The notes under the pieces were generated by a model that did no database searches, was not told the origin of the DNA, and saw nothing but the letters and a program-made list of their open reading frames with translations. From positions 4,092,001 through 4,156,000 of the forward strand of contig NZ_CP047650.1 in assembly GCF_009906855.1 (NCBI RefSeq): a stretch of 64,000 bases of DNA, in the 5' to 3' direction. Positions 17,132 through 28,107 of the stretch are shown here, one piece after another (within the stretch, counting starts at the first letter, position 1; each line of letters opens with the position of its first letter). Source of the stretch: Xylophilus rhododendri (GTDB taxonomy: Bacteria; Pseudomonadota; Gammaproteobacteria; Burkholderiales; Burkholderiaceae_C). A program made the translations under genes and the position numbers.

Positions 17132-18304
17132 TCACCCCTTGCCACGCACCCGACGCACAAACGCCCGCAACGCCGGCACCTCCCGTGCCATCTCCCGCAC
17201 CCGCTGCAGGTTGTAAGCACCGCGCCCCAGCGTCGTGAACGCCTCCCGCAGCGAATACAGCGGCATATGCCGGTCCGCCCACTGGAACTTGTAGGCCTCG
17301 TCGCCCGCGGTGAAGTCGAAGACCTTCAACCCGTCGTCGATGCTGCGGCGGATCGCCGCCTCCATCAGCACCCGCCCCGGCGAGAGCTTGGCCCAGGCCT
17401 CGTCGTAGGTCGGCATCAGCCAGTACAGCGTGTCGCCCATGCGCAGCCCCCAGTGGGTGGCGATCGGCTTGCCGTCGAGCATCAGGGCCGACACCACGGC
17501 CTGCACGCCCTGCAGCGGCGTGCTGTTGAGGCGATCGAAGAAGCTGCGGAAGGCGGGCAGGGCGAAGGCGTCGAAGGCGCCGGTCTGCTGCCAGCGGCGG
17601 GACTTCTGCTCGGCGAGGGCGTCCATCACCAGCCGCAGATCGGCGGGGTCTTCCACCAGCGGCAGCATGCGCAGCTCACCGGCGTCGGACAGGCGGCGCA
17701 GCTGGCGCCGCGTGTCGGCCAGCAGGCCGGTGCTGCGTCCGGCCGCGTACTCGGCGAAGCTGGCGGGCAGCCGGGCGGCATGGGCGCTTTCGTCCTGACG
17801 CGCGCCGGGCAGGGCGGCGAAGGGATTGGGCAGCTCGCCGATCGTCGCCGGCAGGCGCCGCACCCGCACCTGGTCCACCGAGGGCAGGGCGGCGATGAAG
17901 CCGCGCCACAGCCGCGCCGCATGGTCGGGCGTGAGGGCGCGGGCGAAGTCGGGGTCGATCAGGGGCGCCTGGTAGTCGATCATCTCGCCGCCCAGGAAAC
18001 CCATCACCCGCAGCAGGCCCACGCGCCGGAAGCCCATGGGCAGGATCAGCACCGTGGGGCCGTCCGGGCTGTGCGCGCGCAGCTCGGCGATGCACACCTT
18101 CCAGCCCTGCGGCTTGCCCAGGGTCTCGAACCAGATGCGCACCCAGTCGAAGCTCTGGAAGGCCGTGGCGGCCATGCGCGGCCAGGCTTCGCGCCAGCGC
18201 GATTCGACCGACTCCAGGCTGGCATGCACCGCCACATGCAGCGAGGCGGGCAATGAAGGGAGGGGGGCGGTGGGGGCGAGCGGCGCGCTTGCCTCAGAAG
18301 GCAT
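17132..18304 (-). CDS. FemAB/CelD-like GNAT acyltransferase of polysaccharide biosynthesis
   Basis: The 390-residue protein has the two-lobed GNAT layout of the CelD/BcsL and FemAB-like family: an early AFQSFDWVRIWFETLG segment, a central QLRRLSDAG helix region, and the C-terminal acetyl-CoA lobe (GKPIATHWGLRMGDTLYWLMPTY, then FDFTAGDEAYKFQWA). Members modify polysaccharides with acyl groups in cellulose and exopolysaccharide loci. The ATG overlaps the upstream transferase gene by 11 bases, so both are in one minus-strand operon. The stop lies 11 bases beyond the symmetric repeat. The acyl donor and target sugar are unknown. Confidence 0.85.
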   Translation of the reverse strand: MPSEASAPLAPTAPLPSLPASLHVAVHASLESVESRWREAWPRMAATAFQSFDWVRIWFETLGKPQGWKVCIAELRAHSPDGPTVLILPMGFRRVGLLRVMGFLGGEMIDYQAPLIDPDFARALTPDHAARLWRGFIAALPSVDQVRVRRLPATIGELPNPFAALPGARQDESAHAARLPASFAEYAAGRSTGLLADTRRQLRRLSDAGELRMLPLVEDPADLRLVMDALAEQKSRRWQQTGAFDAFALPAFRSFFDRLNSTPLQGVQAVVSALMLDGKPIATHWGLRMGDTLYWLMPTYDEAWAKLSPGRVLMEAAIRRSIDDGLKVFDFTAGDEAYKFQWADRHMPLYSLREAFTTLGRGAYNLQRVREMAREVPALRAFVRRVRGKG

Positions 18305-19703
18305 GTCGGTCCCGCACGACGAGCAGGGCGGTCATCAGGATGATGCGCAGGTCCAGCATCAGCGACCAGTTGCGGATGTAGTGCAGATCGAGTTCCACCC
18401 GGCGCTCCATCTTGTCCAGCGTGGAGGTCTCGCCGCGCGCGCCGTTGACCTGCGCCCAGCCGGTGATGCCGGGCTTGACCTTGTGGCGCAGCATGTAGCC
18501 GCGCACCTGGCGCCGGTACAGCTCGTTGTGCTGCACCGCATGCGGCCGCGGGCCGACGATGCTCATCGAGCCGCCCAGCACGTTGAAGAACTGCGGCAGT
18601 TCGTCGAGCGAGGTGCGGCGCAGGAAGGCGCCCACCGGCGTCACCCGCGGGTCGTTGCGTTTGGCCTGCTGCACCACGCCGGCGGCGTCGGGCTGGGGGT
18701 CGTTGCGCATCGAGCGGAACTTGTAGACCGAGATCTCCACCCCGCCCGCGCCGTAGCGCTTCTGGTGGAACAGGATGGGGCCGGGCGAACTCATGCGCAC
18801 GGCGATCGCGCACAGCACCATCACCGGGCTGGCCAGCAGCAGCAGGAACATCGACATGACCATGTCCATCGCCCGCTTGCAGATGCGCGACAGGCCGAGG
18901 AAGGGCGTCTCGTAGGCCACCAGCACCGGCATGTCGGCCAGCTCGGCGTAGTGCACGTTACGCAGGCCGGCGGGGCGGTAGTCGGGCACGAAGTAGATCG
19001 AGACGACCGAGTCCAGCAGCGAATCCAGCAGCGCCTGGGCACGCGCGCCGTGGGCGCCGCGCAGGCCGATGAAGACCATGTCCACCCGGTGCGTCTGGAT
19101 CCACTCGTGGGCCTTGGACACCTCGCCGAGCTTCTCCAGCCCCGCGGTGTTGAGCCCGCGCGGCACGTCGCGGTCGTCGAAATAGCCCAGCGGCGTGATG
19201 CCGAGAATGGGCGAATCGCGGAAGGTGGCCGAGAGCTGCGCCGCCTCCTCGTCGAAGAACACGAACACCGCCTTGCGCCGCAGGCTGGGCGCGCTGTAGA
19301 GGCCGATGGCCATGCGCCGGCACAGCAGCAGCAGCGGCAGCAGCACGAAGGGCGTGGTCAGCAGCCAGCCCAGCATCACCAGGCGCGACATGCTCTCGCC
19401 CACCTTGGCCACGTAGAGCGAGAACAGCACCACCGAGAAGGTGATCGCCCAGCGCCGCAGCAGCGAGCGCGCCAGCAGCTTCCAGCGCACCCGCACGTCC
19501 AGCAGCTCCTGGCCGATGTCGCGGAAGGCCACCATGCCCATGGCGAAGCCCAGCAGGCTGACAACATTGAAGTTGCTGAATTCGGCCTGGCTGTAGGCGC
19601 CCACCCACAACAGCAGCGTGACACTCAACGCGCTTGCGCAGATGAGGGCCACGACACCGTTGAAGAAGGTCGCGTGATGGGTTGTCTTTTGCACTCCGGC
19701 CAT
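18294..19703 (-). CDS. Undecaprenyl-phosphate sugar-1-phosphate transferase (WcaJ/EpsB-like)
   Basis: The 469-residue protein starts each repeat unit by moving a hexose-1-phosphate to undecaprenyl phosphate. It has four N-terminal membrane helices (residues about 12-130), a CoA_binding_3-like Rossmann region (about 140-265), a fifth hydrophobic segment near 280 and the catalytic Bac_transf domain. In that domain [39 protein letters not shown] followed by PRPHA, and [13 protein letters not shown] are all present. It sits between the WecB-like gene (28-base gap) and the acyltransferase (overlap). The likely sugar is glucose by family analogy, but galactose cannot be excluded. Confidence 0.94.
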   Translation of the reverse strand: MAGVQKTTHHATFFNGVVALICASALSVTLLLWVGAYSQAEFSNFNVVSLLGFAMGMVAFRDIGQELLDVRVRWKLLARSLLRRWAITFSVVLFSLYVAKVGESMSRLVMLGWLLTTPFVLLPLLLLCRRMAIGLYSAPSLRRKAVFVFFDEEAAQLSATFRDSPILGITPLGYFDDRDVPRGLNTAGLEKLGEVSKAHEWIQTHRVDMVFIGLRGAHGARAQALLDSLLDSVVSIYFVPDYRPAGLRNVHYAELADMPVLVAYETPFLGLSRICKRAMDMVMSMFLLLLASPVMVLCAIAVRMSSPGPILFHQKRYGAGGVEISVYKFRSMRNDPQPDAAGVVQQAKRNDPRVTPVGAFLRRTSLDELPQFFNVLGGSMSIVGPRPHAVQHNELYRRQVRGYMLRHKVKPGITGWAQVNGARGETSTLDKMERRVELDLHYIRNWSLMLDLRIILMTALLVVRDRHAF

Positions 19704-19731
19704 GTCGGGATTTCAGCGGTAAGCAGTGTTT

Positions 19732-20577
19732 TTATCGGACGTTGGCGCTGCGCTGCGCGGAGATGGTGCGCTCGTTCCACAACAGGCGTATGAAACGCAC
19801 GCTCTGTACCAGGTAACGGCGCCAGAGACGTCGGGGTTCGGTGGCCAGGCGCCACAGCCATTCCATGCCGTGGCGCTGCATCCACAGCGGCGCCCGGCGC
19901 TTGTGGCCCAGGGCGAACTCCAGGGCGGCGCCCACGCACATCACCACCGAGGTGGCGAGGCTGGAGCGGTGCAGCATGGCCCAGGTCTCCTGCTTGGGCA
20001 TGCCCAGGCAGACGAACACCATGGCCGGCTGGCTGCGGGCGATGCGGCGCACCGCCTCGTAGCCTTCGATGCCGTCGGCGGAAAACTGCATCGAAGGGGA
20101 ATACACCTCGACCTGCAGCCCCGGGAACCGGGCCGACAGCTCGGCGGTCAGCTGCGGCTCGTCGCCCGGCATGCCGCCGACCACGAAGATCGGCAGGCGC
20201 AGCGCGGCGGCGCGCTCGGCCAGGGTCACGAAGAGATCGGCGCCGGTCACACGCTCGGGCAGCGGCGTTTCGGCCAGGTAGTGGCTGGCCCAGACCAGCG
20301 GCATGCCGTCGGCGAAGATGGCATCGGCGTCCCGGTACAGCGCGACGAACTCGGCCGTGGCGCGGTCCAGCCGCACCAGATGGTCCACATTGGTGGTGAC
20401 CACGACCGTGGCCGGGCGCACGCCCAGCGTGGCGGTCTGCGTCAGGCGGTCCGCCGCTTCGGTGTAGCGCATGGCCAGGATGTCCAGGCCAAACAGATGG
20501 CAGACCGGCAACCGGTTCTCGCTACCGAACGGCCGCGTCTGGGCCGGCGGAAGAGGAATGGGATTCGACACTGTCAT
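19732..20577 (-). CDS. WecB/TagA/CpsF family glycosyltransferase
   Basis: The 281-residue protein matches the WecG/TagA (GT26) family: VVTTNVDHLVRLDRA, ADGMPLVWASHY, PERVTGADLFVTL, PIFVVGGMPGD, and VFVCLGMPKQETWA, with a basic C-terminus (MEWLWRLATEPRRLWRRYL) that contacts the membrane. These enzymes transfer a second sugar to lipid-linked precursors, fitting its place upstream of the initiating transferase. The start at 20577 (MTVSNPIPLP) is preferred because the longer open frame upstream enters the divergent glycosyltransferase's leader and coding region. Confidence 0.9.
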   Translation of the reverse strand: MTVSNPIPLPPAQTRPFGSENRLPVCHLFGLDILAMRYTEAADRLTQTATLGVRPATVVVTTNVDHLVRLDRATAEFVALYRDADAIFADGMPLVWASHYLAETPLPERVTGADLFVTLAERAAALRLPIFVVGGMPGDEPQLTAELSARFPGLQVEVYSPSMQFSADGIEGYEAVRRIARSQPAMVFVCLGMPKQETWAMLHRSSLATSVVMCVGAALEFALGHKRRAPLWMQRHGMEWLWRLATEPRRLWRRYLVQSVRFIRLLWNERTISAQRSANVR

Positions 20578-20677
20578 GGATGGGGGCGGGAACCGGGCAA
20601 GCGTAGCGTAACTTACTGTTAACGTCACTGTTAGGATGTGGCGATACTCTCTTTGTACTTCAGTTGTACCCAACTCC
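20578..20677. promoter_or_regulatory. Divergent promoter region between two transferase genes
   Basis: This 100-bp gap separates outward-facing genes and must hold both promoters. It is much more AT-rich than its surroundings and contains the repeated heptamer ACTGTTA (in TACTGTTAAC and CACTGTTAGG, 12 bases apart), a possible binding site. No clear -35/-10 pair could be chosen by eye. Confidence 0.4.
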
Positions 20678-21631
20678 ATGCCACGTTTGTCGCCATCCGA
20701 ACTCGTTCCGGTGGAGTCGCCGCCTGCAGTAGAGCCACGCATCATTGCGATGGTGATCATCTCGCCGGTGCGTGACGAAGCCGAGTATCTGCGGCTGACC
20801 CTGGATTCGGTGGTGGCCCAGACCTGGCGGCCGGTGGAATGGATCGTGGTGGACGACGGCTCCACCGACGAAACCCCGCAGATCGTGGCCGAGTACGCGG
20901 CCCGCTACCCCTTCATCCGCCTGATCACCCGCACCGACCGCGGTTTCCGCAAGCTCGGCGGCGGCGTGGTCGCCGCCTTCGAATTCGGCCGCGCGCGCAT
21001 CGAGCACCAGGACTGGCGCTACATCGTCAAGCTCGACGGCGACATGTCCTTCGGCCCTCGCTATATCGAACGCATGGTCGGCCGGCTGGAGGCCAACCCC
21101 CGGCTGGCGGCCGTCTCCGGCAAGGTGTTCCGCCGCGAGGGCGAGAGCTTCGTCGAGGAGGCGCACGGCCACGAACAGGTCGCCGGCCAGTTCAAGCTCT
21201 ACCGGCGCGAGGCATTCGAGGACATCGGCGGCTTCGTCGAACACCTGGCCTGGGACGGCATCGACGTGCACACCTGCGCCATGAAAGGCTGGGAGACCCT
21301 GGCCACCTACGACAAGGAAGCCTGGCTCTGGCACCACCGGGTGATGGGCTCCTCGGACCGCGACCTCTTCGTCGGCCGCATGCGCTGGGGCCGCGGCAAC
21401 TGGTACCTGGGCTACCACCCGCTGTATGCGGTGGTGGCGGGGCTCAACCGCATGCGCGAGAAGCCCTATGTGATCGGCGGCCTGCTGATGATCGTCGGCT
21501 ACTTCTGGGCCGCCATCCGCCGGCTGCCGCGCTACGACAACCCGGAATTCCAGCGCCACCTGCGCAAATGGCAGAACGGCCGCCTGAAGGACGCGCTGAC
21601 CGGCCGGCTGCGCGAGCGCGACAGCGCCTGA
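20678..21631 (+). CDS. Family 2 glycosyltransferase
   Basis: The 317-residue protein has a classical GT-A domain: MVIISPVRDEAEYLRLTLDS, EWIVVDDGSTDETPQIV, and the DxD-type metal site in VKLDGDMSFGP, followed by a YRREAFEDIGGF acceptor-loop motif and W-rich segment. One hydrophobic stretch near residue 275 (YVIGGLLMIVGYFWAAI) suggests membrane association. The ATG at 20678 is the better start; an upstream GTG-type frame to 20636 enters the promoter gap. It is monocistronic next to the minus-strand exopolysaccharide genes and probably works on the same polymer. Confidence 0.9.
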   Translation: MPRLSPSELVPVESPPAVEPRIIAMVIISPVRDEAEYLRLTLDSVVAQTWRPVEWIVVDDGSTDETPQIVAEYAARYPFIRLITRTDRGFRKLGGGVVAAFEFGRARIEHQDWRYIVKLDGDMSFGPRYIERMVGRLEANPRLAAVSGKVFRREGESFVEEAHGHEQVAGQFKLYRREAFEDIGGFVEHLAWDGIDVHTCAMKGWETLATYDKEAWLWHHRVMGSSDRDLFVGRMRWGRGNWYLGYHPLYAVVAGLNRMREKPYVIGGLLMIVGYFWAAIRRLPRYDNPEFQRHLRKWQNGRLKDALTGRLRERDSA

Positions 21632-21643
21632 GGGGCGGGGCAT

Positions 21644-21976
21644 TCAGCCGGCCAGCGCGGCCAGGGCCTGGCCCACATCGGCCGTGCTGCCCGGGCGCAC
21701 CACCCGGGCGATCTCCTGGCCGTCGCGCAGCACCACCAGCGTGGGCCAGAGCTTGACCCGGAAGGCCCGGCCCAACGGGCGCCCGCTGCCGTCCTCCACC
21801 TTCAGATGGCGCAGCCCCGGATGCGCCTGCAGCGCCTCGGCGATCAGCGGCTGGGCGGCGCGGCAGTAGCCGCACCAGCCGGTGCCGAATTCCAGCACCG
21901 TGTCGCCGGCCAGCGCCTGGACCTCGGCCTGGCTGGGACCGGGATGGGCGTAGGGAGAGCTTTCTGTACTGGACAT
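21644..21976 (-). CDS. Thioredoxin-family protein
   Basis: This 110-residue protein carries the redox motif WCGYC within TGWCGYCRAAQPLIAEAL and the thioredoxin cis-proline strand LWPTLVVLRDGQEIARVV. There is no signal peptide, so it should act in the cytoplasm as a disulfide reductase or as a targeted thiol donor. The central dipeptide is GY rather than the GP of classical thioredoxin, so its redox potential and partners may differ. It converges on the glycosyltransferase and diverges from the truncated haemoglobin gene, a pairing compatible with oxidative or nitrosative stress. ATG 21976 is preferred over a GTG two codons upstream. Confidence 0.9.
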   Translation of the reverse strand: MSSTESSPYAHPGPSQAEVQALAGDTVLEFGTGWCGYCRAAQPLIAEALQAHPGLRHLKVEDGSGRPLGRAFRVKLWPTLVVLRDGQEIARVVRPGSTADVGQALAALAG

Positions 21977-22086
21977 GGCCACTTCGTATTTGGTGATTTG
22001 CCGCCATTAAACCTGTCCGGCCACCGGCTGTCGCTACAGTGCGTTTCCTGGTCCGATTTCCGCCCGTTTTCCTCGCTCCGCCACCC

Positions 22087-22484
22087 ATGCAGATCCAAGA
22101 CAAGCCCCGTTCGACACCCCCTTCGAGTGGATGGGCGGCGAAACCCGGGTCCAGGCCCTGGTCGAGCGTTTCTACGACCTGATGGACCTGGAGCCGGCCT
22201 ACACCGCCCTGCGCGCCGCCCACGGCCCCGATCTGGCCAACGCCCGTCAGCGCCTGTTCTGGTTCCTCTGCGGCTGGCTCGGCGGACCGCAGCACTACAC
22301 CGACCGCTTCGGCCACCCGATGCTGCGGGCGCGCCACATGCCGTTCTCCATCGGCATCCGCGAGCGCGACGAATGGCTGGCCTGCATGGACCAGGCGATG
22401 GGCGAGACGGGGGTGCCGGAGGCTTTGCGCGAGCGCCTCAAAACCAGTTTCTTCCAAACCGGCGACTGGATGAGGAACAAGTGA
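22087..22484 (+). CDS. Group II truncated haemoglobin, apparent N-terminal frameshift
   Basis: From 22131 the frame reads MGGETRVQALVERFYDLMDLEP and continues with the haem-pocket features of group II (trHbO-like) globins: RQRLFWFLCGWLGGPQHYTDRFGHPMLRARHMPF, with the proximal histidine in the HMPF region, ending at 22484. The family normally has a short leader ending in TPFEWMGGE. Those residues are encoded just upstream (22116-22130) but the only good ATG, at 22087 (MQIQDKPRS), is in another frame. One extra base between about 22110 and 22122 would join them. The intact part is therefore 22131-22484; the start may be a sequencing error or a real mutation. Group II globins bind oxygen and detoxify NO-related species. 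Confidence 0.82.
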
Positions 22485-22610
22485 TCACCCCAGCCTGCGC
22501 ACTTCGTGTCTCCGGCAACCCCTCAAGGGGCGGGCCGGCCGCTTGGGGCGGCCCGGCGCGGCGGCCCCTGGAATGGACGGCTCGCTGCGCATCGCTGTTT
22601 GAGGCGCGGT

Positions 22611-23315
22611 TCAGCCCGCAGGCAGCCGCCGCTTCATCGGCCGCAGCAGCACCACCAGCGCCCCCGCGCCGCCGTCGATCGGCCGGGCCTGCACGAAGGC
22701 CAGCACCTCCTGCTTCTGCACCAGCCAGCCCTGCACCCGGCCCTTGAGCACCGGCGTCTTGCCGACCGAGCCCAGGCCCTTGCCGTGCACCACCCGCAGG
22801 CAGCGCAGGCCGTGTTTGGCGGATTCGCGCACGAAGCCGCCCAGCGCCTCGCGGGCTTCGTCGGTGCGCAGGCCGTGCAGGTCGATCTGGCGCTGGATCG
22901 CCCATTCGCCGCGGCGCAGCCGGCGGGTCACGTCCACGCCCACGCCTTCGCGGCGAAAGCTCAGCGCGTCGTCGGTGTCGAGCAGGGTGCTGGCATCGAA
23001 ATCGTCGCTGATCGATTCCTGCATCACCCGGGCCTCGTCCAGCTGGTGCTGCACCGGGATCGGCGGCGGCAGATCGGGTTCGAACACCGCGCGGTCGCGG
23101 TCGGGCAGGGGATGCACCGGGCCGACGGCGCGGGCGAAGACATGGCGGGCGGCCTCGCGCCGGGCGATGGCCGCGGCGCGCGCAGCCTGTTCGGCCTGGG
23201 CGCGGGCCTCGCGCGCGGCCAGCTCGGCACGGATCGCCTTCAGCTCATGCAGGCCGCGGGCGGTGACGCTGGCCGGTGCCGGGGCCGCGGGGCTTCGGTG
23301 TTGAGGAATCGCCAT
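22611..23315 (-). CDS. Smr-domain protein
   Basis: The 234-residue protein ends in a Smr domain (about residues 140-225) with the signatures QIDLHGLRTDEAREAL and VVHGKGLGS, then the last strand GALVVLLRPM. The N-terminal half is an alanine/arginine-rich helix (about 20-65) and a linker. Smr proteins are DNA/RNA endonucleases, including those that cut mRNA at collided ribosomes in Escherichia coli (SmrB); this lone form with an N-terminal extension is similar in layout. It is 4 bases downstream of radC, so the two are one operon. Confidence 0.9.
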   Translation of the reverse strand: MAIPQHRSPAAPAPASVTARGLHELKAIRAELAAREARAQAEQAARAAAIARREAARHVFARAVGPVHPLPDRDRAVFEPDLPPPIPVQHQLDEARVMQESISDDFDASTLLDTDDALSFRREGVGVDVTRRLRRGEWAIQRQIDLHGLRTDEAREALGGFVRESAKHGLRCLRVVHGKGLGSVGKTPVLKGRVQGWLVQKQEVLAFVQARPIDGGAGALVVLLRPMKRRLPAG

Positions 23316-23319
23316 GCCG

Positions 23320-23997
23320 TCAGACCAGCCCCATCTCCGCCATCGACACCGTCTGCCCCGGCGCCACGATCACATGGTCGTGCACCCGCACGTCGATCAG
23401 CGCCAGCGCGGCCTTCAAGGTCTGGGTGAGTGTCTGGTCGGAGCGCGAAGGCTCGGCATTTCCGCTGGGATGGTTATGTGCCAGCACCACACCGTGGGCG
23501 TTGTGGTGCAGCGCACGCAGCACCACCTCGCGCGGGTAGACGCTGGTCTGGGTGAGCGTGCCCTGGAACATCTCCTCCATCGCCAGCAGCCGGTAGCGCA
23601 CATCCAGGAACAGCACCGCGAACACCTCGTGCCGCCGCTGCGCCAGCTGCAGCTGCAGGTAATGGCGCACTTCACGCGGATCGGCGAATACTTCCGTCTC
23701 GCGCAGCTTCTGCGCCAGGGCGCGGCGCGCCAGCTCCAGCACCGCGATCAGCTCGGCGCGTTTGGCCGGGCCGCCCAGGCCCTTGAATTGCCTGAGTTCA
23801 TCGGCCGTGGTGTGCAGCAGGCCGGCGATGCCGCCGAAGCGGTCGAGCAGGTCCTGCGCCATCTGCAGCACACCGCGCCCGGGCAGGCCGGTGCGCAGCA
23901 GCAGCGCCAGCAGTTCGACGTCGCACAGGGCGGAGGCGCCGCGCGCCAGCAGTTTTTCGCGGGGGCGGGCATCGAGCGGAAGCGACTGGACGGTCAT
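23320..23997 (-). CDS. radC: RadC-family JAMM/MPN+ protein
   Basis: This 225-residue protein has the helix-hairpin-helix-like N-terminus ([21 protein letters not shown], then [19 protein letters not shown]) and the JAMM metalloprotease-like site [14 protein letters not shown] near residue 173. RadC was named for DNA repair, but its biochemical role remains unclear. ATG 23997 is preferred to a TTG two codons upstream. The gene diverges from the slpA-ispH operon with a 113-base gap and is coupled to the Smr gene downstream. Confidence 0.94.
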   Translation of the reverse strand: MTVQSLPLDARPREKLLARGASALCDVELLALLLRTGLPGRGVLQMAQDLLDRFGGIAGLLHTTADELRQFKGLGGPAKRAELIAVLELARRALAQKLRETEVFADPREVRHYLQLQLAQRRHEVFAVLFLDVRYRLLAMEEMFQGTLTQTSVYPREVVLRALHHNAHGVVLAHNHPSGNAEPSRSDQTLTQTLKAALALIDVRVHDHVIVAPGQTVSMAEMGLV

Positions 23998-24110
23998 GCG
24001 CAAATCCCTGGAACCGCCCCGTGGCCGACCGGCAAGCCACCGGCCACGGCCTGGAAAAACAAGGGAGAAGGGCGGTTTTCTACAATACGGGCCAGTTTAT
24101 AGGGTCACGC

Positions 24111-24572
24111 ATGTCCTCCCCCACCGCCTCTCCCGCCGTCGTCGAAGCCGGCTCCTTCCTCACCCTGCACTACCGCCTGAGCGGCAAGGCCGGCGTGATC
24201 ATCGATACCTTCAGCGGCAAGCCGGCCACCCTGTCGCTCGGCTCCGGCGAACTGGCGCCCGCCATGGAAGAGGTGCTGATCGGCCTGCCCGAAGGCACCC
24301 ACACCACCTTCGAGCTGCCCGCCGGCGCCGCCTTCGGCGAGCGCAACCCCGACATGCAGCAATGGGTGGCCCGCAAGCTGCTGGCCGAACTGGGCGACCC
24401 GGACGAGCAATACGCCTTCGGCGACGTGGTCCAGTTCCCCACGCCCGACGGCCAGGGCCGCTACGCCGGCACGGTGCGCGAGCTGGGCGCCGACGCGGTG
24501 CTCTTCGACTTCAACCACCCGCTGGCCGGCCAGCCGGTGAGCTTCGAAGTCCAGCTGATCGGCGTGCTGTGA
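24111..24572 (+). CDS. slpA: FKBP-type peptidyl-prolyl isomerase, SlpA/FkpB type
   Basis: The 153-residue protein has the FKBP core interrupted by an IF (chaperone) insert: [46 protein letters not shown], and after the insert [31 protein letters not shown]. It is expected to be a cytoplasmic prolyl isomerase and chaperone. It lies directly before ispH, an order that is conserved in gammaproteobacteria and betaproteobacteria. The ATG at 24111 gives the normal N-terminus; the in-frame extension to 24021 is not conserved. Confidence 0.95.
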   Translation: MSSPTASPAVVEAGSFLTLHYRLSGKAGVIIDTFSGKPATLSLGSGELAPAMEEVLIGLPEGTHTTFELPAGAAFGERNPDMQQWVARKLLAELGDPDEQYAFGDVVQFPTPDGQGRYAGTVRELGADAVLFDFNHPLAGQPVSFEVQLIGVL

Positions 24573-24586
24573 GCGGAGCCGCCGCC

Positions 24587-25539
24587 GTGACCTCCGTCAA
24601 CGAAATCCTGCTGGCCGAGCCGCGCGGCTTCTGCGCCGGCGTCGACCGGGCGATCGAGATCGTCGAGCGGGCGCTGGCCAAGTTCGGCGCCCCCATCTAT
24701 GTGCGCCACGAGATCGTGCACAACACCTTCGTGGTCAACGACCTCAAGGAAAAGGGCGCCATCTTCATCGAGGACCTGGCCGACGTGCCGCCCGGCGCCA
24801 CCCTGGTCTTCTCGGCCCACGGCGTCAGCCGCGCGGTGCAGGACGAGGCCCGCGCCCGCGGCTTCTCGATCTTCGACGCCACCTGCCCCCTGGTCACCAA
24901 GGTGCATGTCGAGGTCGCCAAGCTCGCCAGGGAAGGCTTCGAATTCATCATGATCGGCCACAAGGGCCATCCGGAAGTCGAAGGCACCATGGGCCAGCTC
25001 GACAGCGGCATCCACCTGGTCGAAGACATCGCCGACGTGGCCCGTGTGCAGCCTGTGCAGACCGAAAAGCTCGCCGTCGTCACCCAGACCACGCTGAGCG
25101 TGGACGACGCCGCCGGCATCACCGCCGCCGTGCGCGCGCGTTTTCCCAGCATCCGCGAGCCCAAGCAGCAGGACATCTGCTACGCCACCCAGAACCGGCA
25201 GGACGCCGTCAAGGTGATGAGCCCGCAGGTCGACGTGATGATCGTCGTCGGCAGCCCGACGAGTTCCAACAGCAACCGCCTGCGCGAGCTGGCCGAGCGC
25301 CTGGGCACGCCCGCCTACATGATCGACAACGCCGGCGAGCTGCAGGAAGCCTGGTTCGAAGGCAAGCAGCGGGTGGGCCTGACGGCCGGCGCCTCCGCCC
25401 CGAAGTGCTGGTGCGCGAGGTGATAGACCGCCTCAAGTCCCTGGGCGCCGTCGCCGTGCGCCGCATGGACGGCATCGAGGAGACCGTGAAATTCCCCCTG
25501 CCCAAGGGCCTGCGCATGGACGGCGCGCCGGGCGCCTGA
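24587..25539 (+). CDS. ispH: 4-hydroxy-3-methylbut-2-enyl diphosphate reductase with apparent C-terminal frameshift
   Basis: IspH makes IPP and DMAPP in the last step of the MEP isoprenoid pathway. All three iron-sulfur cysteines are present ([30 protein letters not shown]), as is the SSNSNRL motif. The frame then breaks: after GLTAGASAP it reads KCWCAR and stops at 25423. The expected [17 protein letters not shown] and the rest of the C-terminus are encoded intact in another frame from 25402 to the TGA at 25537. One missing C in the CCCC run at 25398-25401 explains this. Because the MEP pathway is essential, a sequence error is more likely than a null allele. Start: GTG 24587, with GGAG 8 bases before it. 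Confidence 0.93.
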
Positions 25540-27580
<2,041 letters not shown>

Positions 27581-27629
27581 TCGGCGAAACGCCCGGATTG
27601 CCTGCTAGAATCCGAGGCTCGACACACCA

Positions 27630-27719
<90 letters not shown>

Positions 27720-27726
27720 AAAAGAT

Positions 27727-27760
27727 AAAGCCCAAGTGACCGGTTCACTTGGGCTTTTTT
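27727..27760 (+). terminator. Intrinsic terminator after tRNA-Ser
   Basis: A perfect 12-bp stem (AAGCCCAAGTGA with its complement, loop of 5) is followed by six T residues. It lies 8 bases after the tRNA's CCA end. Confidence 0.92.
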
Positions 27761-27761
27761 C

Positions 27762-28050
27762 GTTTTGAACGTCCTGTCCGCCATACCTTGACAGAGGAAG
27801 AGACTCTCCCTATCTTGGCGCCCGGTGCTTCAAAACACCTTGGTTACAGCGGTGCAGCCTCCCCGTCAGCGAGGCTTTGTCACGTCTGATTTCGGCGATC
27901 GCCTTTTGGCGTTCGTCTTCGGTTTCGGACGGGATGGCCAGAGCGGCAACGCCTGGCGCATGGCTGTATCCATGTTTTGAACATCCCGTCCACCCCTCTG
28001 TGCTTCAAAACGCGGCGTGGTGGTTTTGATCTCATACAGGAGTACAAGCC
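27762..28050. other. Intergenic stretch with two imperfect GTTTTGAA...TTCAAAAC modules
   Basis: No convincing gene lies here. GTTTTGAAC-GTCCTGTCC at 27762-27779 recurs as GTTTTGAAC-ATCCCGTCC at 27974-27991. Each is followed on the same strand by GTGCTTCAAAAC (ending 27836 and 28011), so each module is bounded by 8-base inverted ends. The GC content is lower than in neighbouring genes. It looks like degraded accessory DNA downstream of a tRNA, a common integration site, but no integrase or tRNA-end duplication is visible. Confidence 0.5.
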
Positions 28051-28104
28051 ATGTCCGAATTGCTGTCCTACTCAGGCCTAAGCGAGCTGCACGCACGGGG
28101 GTGA
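28051..28104 (+). CDS. Possible 17-residue leader peptide
   Basis: ATG at 28051 follows AGGAG with 8 bases' spacing and encodes MSELLSYSGLSELHARG before a TGA at 28102. The next ORF starts 3 bases after that stop, so translation could be coupled. It may equally be the intact start of a decayed longer gene. There is no run of one amino acid that would mark a classical attenuator. Confidence 0.3.
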   Translation: MSELLSYSGLSELHARG

Positions 28105-28107
28105 GGC

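Noticed and set aside
18294..20577. Separate lipopolysaccharide locus for the minus-strand transferases
   Set aside because: No heptose, KDO or lipid A genes are present; proximity to Wza/Wzx/Wzy-type genes fits a shared exopolysaccharide pathway better.
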